Positions 59,492 to 64,000 of a stretch of 64,000 nt of DNA are shown here, piece by piece. Below the pieces are notes generated by a model. It ran no database searches. It was not told the DNA's origin and saw nothing but the letters and a program-made list of their open reading frames with translations. The position numbers were made by a program, and so were the translations under genes. Origin of the DNA: Mucor racemosus (taxonomy: Eukaryota; Mucoromycota; Mucoromycetes; Mucorales; Mucoraceae); the NCBI GenBank assembly GCA_027405735.1, contig JAPEHQ010000004.1, positions 186,001-250,000 on the forward strand, in the 5' to 3' direction. The stretch's first letter is position 1; each line of letters opens with the position of its first letter.

Positions 59492-59685
59492 ACAATTACA
59501 GCAGCAATAAAAGTTGCGGCAATTACAACAGCAGCAGTAAAAGTAATCAACATCAAAAGCACCAAGGTCATCATCATCAAGATTTCCATCACCAAGACCC
59601 TCATCACCAAAACCAAAACGAAGTGAACGAAAAAGAAGAACAACAACAAAATAATCAATACCATAATACTATAATAAAATACTAA
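59492..59685 (+). pseudogene. 3' part of an exon interrupted by the CACTA element
   Basis: If the element and one ACA are removed, the flanks join as CTCAACAATTACAGC and an open frame runs across the junction: HLIDGKPLNNYSSNKSCGNY on both sides, then a His/Gln/Asn-rich stretch (KHQGHHHQDFHHQDPHHQNQ), then EVNEKEEQQQNNQYHNTIIK and a stop at 59683-59685. Low complexity of this kind is common in fungal C-termini. Upstream exons were not found, so the gene's identity is unknown. It could also be chance, since the frame upstream reaches a stop about 50 bases before the insertion unless an intron ends there (AAATAG). Confidence 0.45.
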
Positions 59686-59789
59686 TCAAAAATACTTTTC
59701 TTAAATAAAATACCTTATTGAAATTTGTGGTTATGTAAAATAATGTAAAACTCATGTAATTTTATGTAAGCTCCAAATCTACCTAAGGG

Positions 59790-60276
59790 TAAGTATAAAA
59801 GACGAGCCGAGCCTAGGACGAGCTTGACCAAAGCTCGCCACAACGAGCCGAGCTTTGTATCACTCGAGCTCGAGCCGAGCTTTAATAAAAGCTCGTTTGA
59901 CAAAGACGAGTTTTTGACTTTTTTTTAAAAAGCTCGTTTGAGAAAGACGAGCTTTTGACTTCTTTTCAAAAAGTTCAAATTTAAATAATAATTAGTAAAT
60001 GCTATGACATTATTACTTTAGATAATTGTCAATTGACATTCATAAGTTTGCTTTACTTTAGATATTTGTCACTGGAAAGGTAAAATAAAGCTCGCATTGA
60101 GATGATGAGTTTTAGTCGCTGCATAAAAAAGCTCGTTTGGGGTAAACGAGCTCTAGTCACGCGCAAAAAAAAGCTCGTCGAGGTTGAACGAGCTTTTTTG
60201 TAAGCTCGTCTAACTTTAACGAGCCTTGAGAAAAGCTCGGCTGCATAAAAAAGGCTCGGCTCGTTTAATATCACTA
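59790..60276. mobile_element. hAT-type miniature element packed with AGCTCG hairpins
   Basis: 487 bp between 8-bp direct repeats CCTAAGGG (59782-59789 and 60277-60284). Ends are TAAGTATAAAAGACGAGCC and, inverted, TAGTGATATTAAACGAGCC. The interior is an array of CGAGC/GCTCG words in inverted pairs, for example AAAGCTCGTTTG with GACGAGCTTTT, each able to form a hairpin. Many copies of one short word near both ends are typical of hAT subterminal transposase-binding sites. No open frame of note. Confidence 0.85.
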
Positions 60277-60419
60277 CCTAAGGGTAGTGTATATTTTAAG
60301 TAACCTTCAAATTTACATTATTTTAATGTAAATAAAGTGGAAAACTCAAGTAACCCTGAAGATCGAATTTTTACAATAAATTCGTGTAAACCTCAATTTA
60401 CACTGCTTTACACTTTTCA

Positions 60420-61480
60420 TTCCCAGAGTGCGGAAAAAATGGACGAAAAATGATACAAAAAACAAAATTGTTTAATAGCTCATGAACTGCAAAGTAAGTT
60501 GAACCAGTGCGATAAGTTGTTTTTGTACAGTTTTAAATTCTACATCCATCTAAACAAAATTTAGGTAAATGTTTCACATTAAATTATGCGCAAAATACAA
60601 TCAATATTTTGGAGGTTTTTTGAAGGTATGCATCGCTTTTCATAAACATAGTTTAAATATAAGTAGCGAATATGATACGCAGCAAAATGATCTATCAATT
60701 GAACCATTGTTGAGCCTTCTAGCTGCATTTTTCGTAGAGAAAACGAGAATTTTGTCAATTTTTTTTCAACTTCAGGATTTGGGATGAGGGTATACAAGGG
60801 AAAAATTGAAGCTAGAAACGAAAGTATCTTTTTGTATACATTTTTAGGGATTTCTCCACGCAAAATCAATATTTCAAAAAAAAAAACTAAATTAATTCCG
60901 ATAAAGCTCAACGAGATTGATGGTATGAATTTAAAACAAATGCTGCTCAATTTAATGAATGTTTTGAAATCTACTACAAAAAGGCCAAAAAAAAAAATAA
61001 TAAAAAACATAAAAGTACTCAGAATTTTTTTATACTAAAATATGTTATAGAGTACTCTAAAACAAGTAAGTTTTGTTATTAAAAAATGTTCGTATAGCTT
61101 AATTTTTTGCAGAGATACGAAGGCTCAAAGTTTTCAATCCTTTAGCAGTGAAATACGCGTAAAAATCTGAAACATTAGGGCTGAAAAGTTAATATCAACT
61201 GCAAAAAATAGGATATTTTTAGATACTTATTTTTGGATTAAAGTTGAACATCTCAAGTACATTATTATATAATTTTTTCTTGATGTTATTTAGTGAAAAA
61301 AAAAGTTAAACAGGGATAAAAGCGAGATCCAGTTTTCAAGGGAAAAGCAGTAATTTTTATACGTTTTTGAGTTTTTCATGAAATATAAAATAAATTTAGG
61401 AATTCATAACATAATACAACCAATTCATGTCCATTTAGCAGTGTAATATATATTCTAAAAAGTTCTCTTGTATGGAGGTA
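60420..61480 (-). repeat. Dispersed repeat family F, copy 5 (reverse)
   Basis: Reverse complement of copy 1, extended at the other edge (61240-61475) by sequence also found at 25847-26095. One long frame covers the core on each strand (60579-61010 minus; 60784-61038 plus), the longest of any copy. Immediately before it (60300-60410) are AT-rich words around TTTACATTATTTTAATGTAA. Confidence 0.72.
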
Positions 61481-62329
61481 GATCTAGAAAATATGGCGCG
61501 CACCAATTTTGAAGATTGAAAACTTTGATAATGGAAATTTTTTGAAAACCCAGTTTTCTCAACAAAAAAAAAAAAATCAAAAATCATTTCAATATATATG
61601 AATTGTAATCAAGTTCGTAATAATAGACATCGATAACGCAGAATTTCCTTGAATGCTTTTCAGATACTAGCTTAGTTTGCGCCTAAATTCAAGATTTACC
61701 GCAGCCACATCAAAATAATAACAATACAGTGGATCCTAACCGTAAAAATTGTGAAAATAGACCTAAATTTTTTGATTGCTTGCACTCGAAGGCTTGTTTG
61801 AATCCTTTGAAATAAAAATTCGCAACTTTGAGGAAATCAAATCCAAATAATGCCAAATGTGGAAGGTTTTGGCAGGGCTTTTAAAGAATATTTAACATTA
61901 GTAAATAGCATGTATTCTATGCGAAACCTCTTTCTAAGTAAGCAGATATTGCTGACGGCAAGTTAGTATTTTAAAGCTTGCTTCTATACTATTAAGTTCT
62001 ATAGAGCATTTGACTTGTAAGATATGGGGTTGCAATTGAAATGAAGAATTGAAATAATTCACATTTACGATTTAACACCTTGTCAATTACACAAAGATTC
62101 AATACAACTATCTATGTGTGTGCCTTTTCCCTAAATTGTGTGTTATATCGCTAGAGCGGCAAATCTGGTTGTCTCAGCTAAAAATGCATGTGAAAAATAC
62201 CAAGCACGAACTGAACAAATGCAAGCCCAATCACATTACTGACATTTGTAGCATTTAAAATGACCACCTATCCCCGCTTAAAATATTTAATAATCATATT
62301 TCTGTTTAGCACAAACTTTCAACATCAAT
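61481..62329. other. Intergenic upstream of the ABC transporter gene
   Basis: About 850 bp with no gene. An ATG at 62260 opens a frame that does not join in phase to the next exon and was rejected as the start. Confidence 0.5.
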
Positions 62330-64000
62330 ATGCCCTTGTTGGTAGCCAGGTTCACGCTTCGGCCGTGTTCAAAAACGGTATGAAACTTTGCTTATTTTAT
62401 GAAACTCACTAATGTTATTGATTAGGCTTTTAGTTTATTTCAATCATCTATAAAAAGCAACATCAGACGACAATTTTCTCAACAGCAAAAACAAGAACAA
62501 CGACCACAACTTTTGAATTGGAGGTAAATAAAGGGGTTTTGCATAATACACATATATCTAATATCTGTATTGATATAGCAGTAGTAGATTCTCTAAAATT
62601 CCAAGCATTAAATCAACGTTTACTTTAATCAAATCACACTCTGTACCCCTCATTTCACTAGCAGTTGGACTTCGATTTGCGCAATACGGCGATGTTGCTT
62701 ATTGCGATGCTACATTTCCATATAAGCAACAACCTATTATCGTTACAGAAGCTGTTACAAAGACCAAAGTTCTTGATAAAATTTTTCCTCAACAAGAAAA
62801 AGCCAGCATTGCACAGGATATTTGGGATTTAGTTAAACCAGATTTAGTTTTATTGGGGTTAATTGTATTAACTGCTATCGGTGCAGCCATAGTTCAATTA
62901 CAAACACCTTTGGTTACTGGTCAATTGATTAATGTACTTTCTAGTAGTGTTCAAGCAGCAGCAGATGGATTAGGAGCGCTCACTATTCGTGATCTGAATG
63001 CACCTGCAATGAAATTATTTGGACTTTTAACTGCACAAGGGTTTTTGACATTTGCTCACATTTCGTTGGTATCTGCATTTGGTGAAAATGTAGCTAAACG
63101 TTTGCGCGCAAAATTGTTTTCTGCTATTATTCGACAGGATATTTCGTTTTTTGATTGCCATCGAAGTGGTGAACTTGTAAGTCGTTTGACAGCAGATGTT
63201 TCTGATTTCAAGGTAGATTTATCAAATTATATTATCAGAATATTTATTAATAGACATTATATTCTAGAGTACATTTAAACAATTGGTAACTCAAGGTCTT
63301 AAATCTATCACTCAGACAATTGGTTCATCTATTCAACTATTCCGTATTTCTACATCGCTCACTTTGACAATGCTCGGTACAATGCCCGTTTTATATGTTT
63401 TATTAAACATGTATGGTGCCTATTTACGAAAGCTCAGCAAACAAAACAAGCAATTAGATGGTTATTCTGGCGGTGTTGCAGGTGAAGTAATTTCAAATAT
63501 GAGAACTGTAAGAGCTTTTGCATCTGAGGGTCGTGAAATGGAACATTATGGAGAAGCATGTCAAAAGGTAGCTTTGTCTAATCAACATATGGGTCTTCAT
63601 ATCGGTCTTTTCCAAGGTTTAACCAACATTTCTGTGGGTTGTATGGTATTAACTGTTCTGTATTATGGTGGTTCTTTGGTCGTTGAGAATAAATTGACTA
63701 GTGGTGATCTTATGTCGTATATGCTCTCTACTCAAACAGCACAGCACTCTTTGGTATCTCTCGGTGTCTTGTTTGGTCAATCCATCAAGGCAGCTGCTTC
63801 TGCTAATCGTGTTTTTGAATTTATTCATTTGCATCCCAATGTTCCTTTGAAGGGTGGCCATAAATTGGAACATGTTCAAGGAGATGTTGTTTTCCATGAT
63901 ATTGATTTTAATTATCCTACTCGTCCTGATCAAAAGGTTTTAGACAAATTCAAGTTAACTGTACCCCAAGGAACTACTGTGGCTCTTTGCGGTCCTTCAG
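62330..64000 (+). CDS. Mitochondrial ABC transporter, ABCB8/Mdl-like (5' part, cut by window)
   Basis: A half-size ABCB exporter of the mitochondrial inner membrane. Exons: 62330-62377, 62426-62523, 62579-63212 and 63268 to beyond the window end. The start MPLLVARFTLRPCSKT and next exon AFSLFQSSIKSNIRRQFSQQ form a classic mitochondrial presequence, rich in Arg and Ser without acids; this ATG was chosen because it joins in phase. The membrane domain includes LVLLGLIVLTAIGAAIVQLQ, RLRAKLFSAIIRQDISFFD, SGELVSRLTADVSDFK, NMRTVRAFASEGREMEHYGE and LFQGLTNISVGCMVL. The nucleotide-binding domain starts IDFNYPTRPDQKVLD and the sequence stops at VALCGPS, at the edge of Walker A. LFQGL-(T/S)-NI and RTVRAFA point to ABCB8 rather than ABCB7/Atm1. 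ABCB8 proteins are linked to mitochondrial potassium-channel function and iron export in animals; the fungal role is less clear. Confidence 0.92.

Noticed and set aside
62260..62377. ATG at 62260 as start of the ABC transporter
   Set aside because: Its frame does not join the next exon in phase; the ATG at 62330 does and gives a mitochondrial presequence.

Overview
The window looks like AT-rich nuclear DNA of an early-diverging fungus, most likely Mucoromycota (Mucorales-like). The basis is short spliceosomal introns (about 45-110 nt, GTAAGT...TAG), compact genes with conserved fungal products, and a dense load of fungal-type transposable elements. I cannot name the species. Exon structures were read by eye from splice sites and conserved protein motifs.

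Layout. (1) 1-5333 and 26969-31824 are the two arms of a large imperfect inverted repeat. The left arm runs off the window. The 21.6 kb spacer holds a decaying C2H2 zinc-finger gene, an I9-type proteinase B inhibitor (apparent one-base frameshift), the copper chaperone for superoxide dismutase, prefoldin subunit 2, a small secreted protein, an Atg18/WIPI PROPPIN, a membrane-anchored USP30/Ubp1-like deubiquitinase, an intact FEN1/XPG-like nuclease and a broken paralogue of it. (2) 31.8-38 kb is repeat-rich: a tRNA-like sequence, two direct copies of a 1.4-1.5 kb unit carrying a fragment of the dynein intermediate chain gene, and a complete but dead Tc1/mariner element. (3) 39.3-47.5 kb is a compact host gene block: hexose-type MFS transporter, CUE-like protein, acidic protein, GPI3/PIG-A, choline-phosphate cytidylyltransferase head to head with GPI3, and an unidentified gene. 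(4) 47.6-62.3 kb is mostly mobile DNA: a decayed CACTA Tnp2-type transposase gene, solo LTRs with clean 5-bp duplications (one nested in another), a 3.37 kb CACTA element, and two hAT-type miniature elements with 8-bp duplications. (5) 62330 to the end is the 5' part of a mitochondrial ABCB8-like ABC transporter, cut by the window edge at its Walker A region.

The host genes are housekeeping functions (copper delivery, tubulin/actin folding, autophagy, deubiquitination, membrane lipid and GPI synthesis, mitochondrial export) and form no single pathway. The more unusual content is in the repeats: comparing the two arms gives natural empty sites for two insertions, a dynein gene fragment has been amplified to four copies, and several miniature transposon families can be delimited to the base by their target-site duplications.
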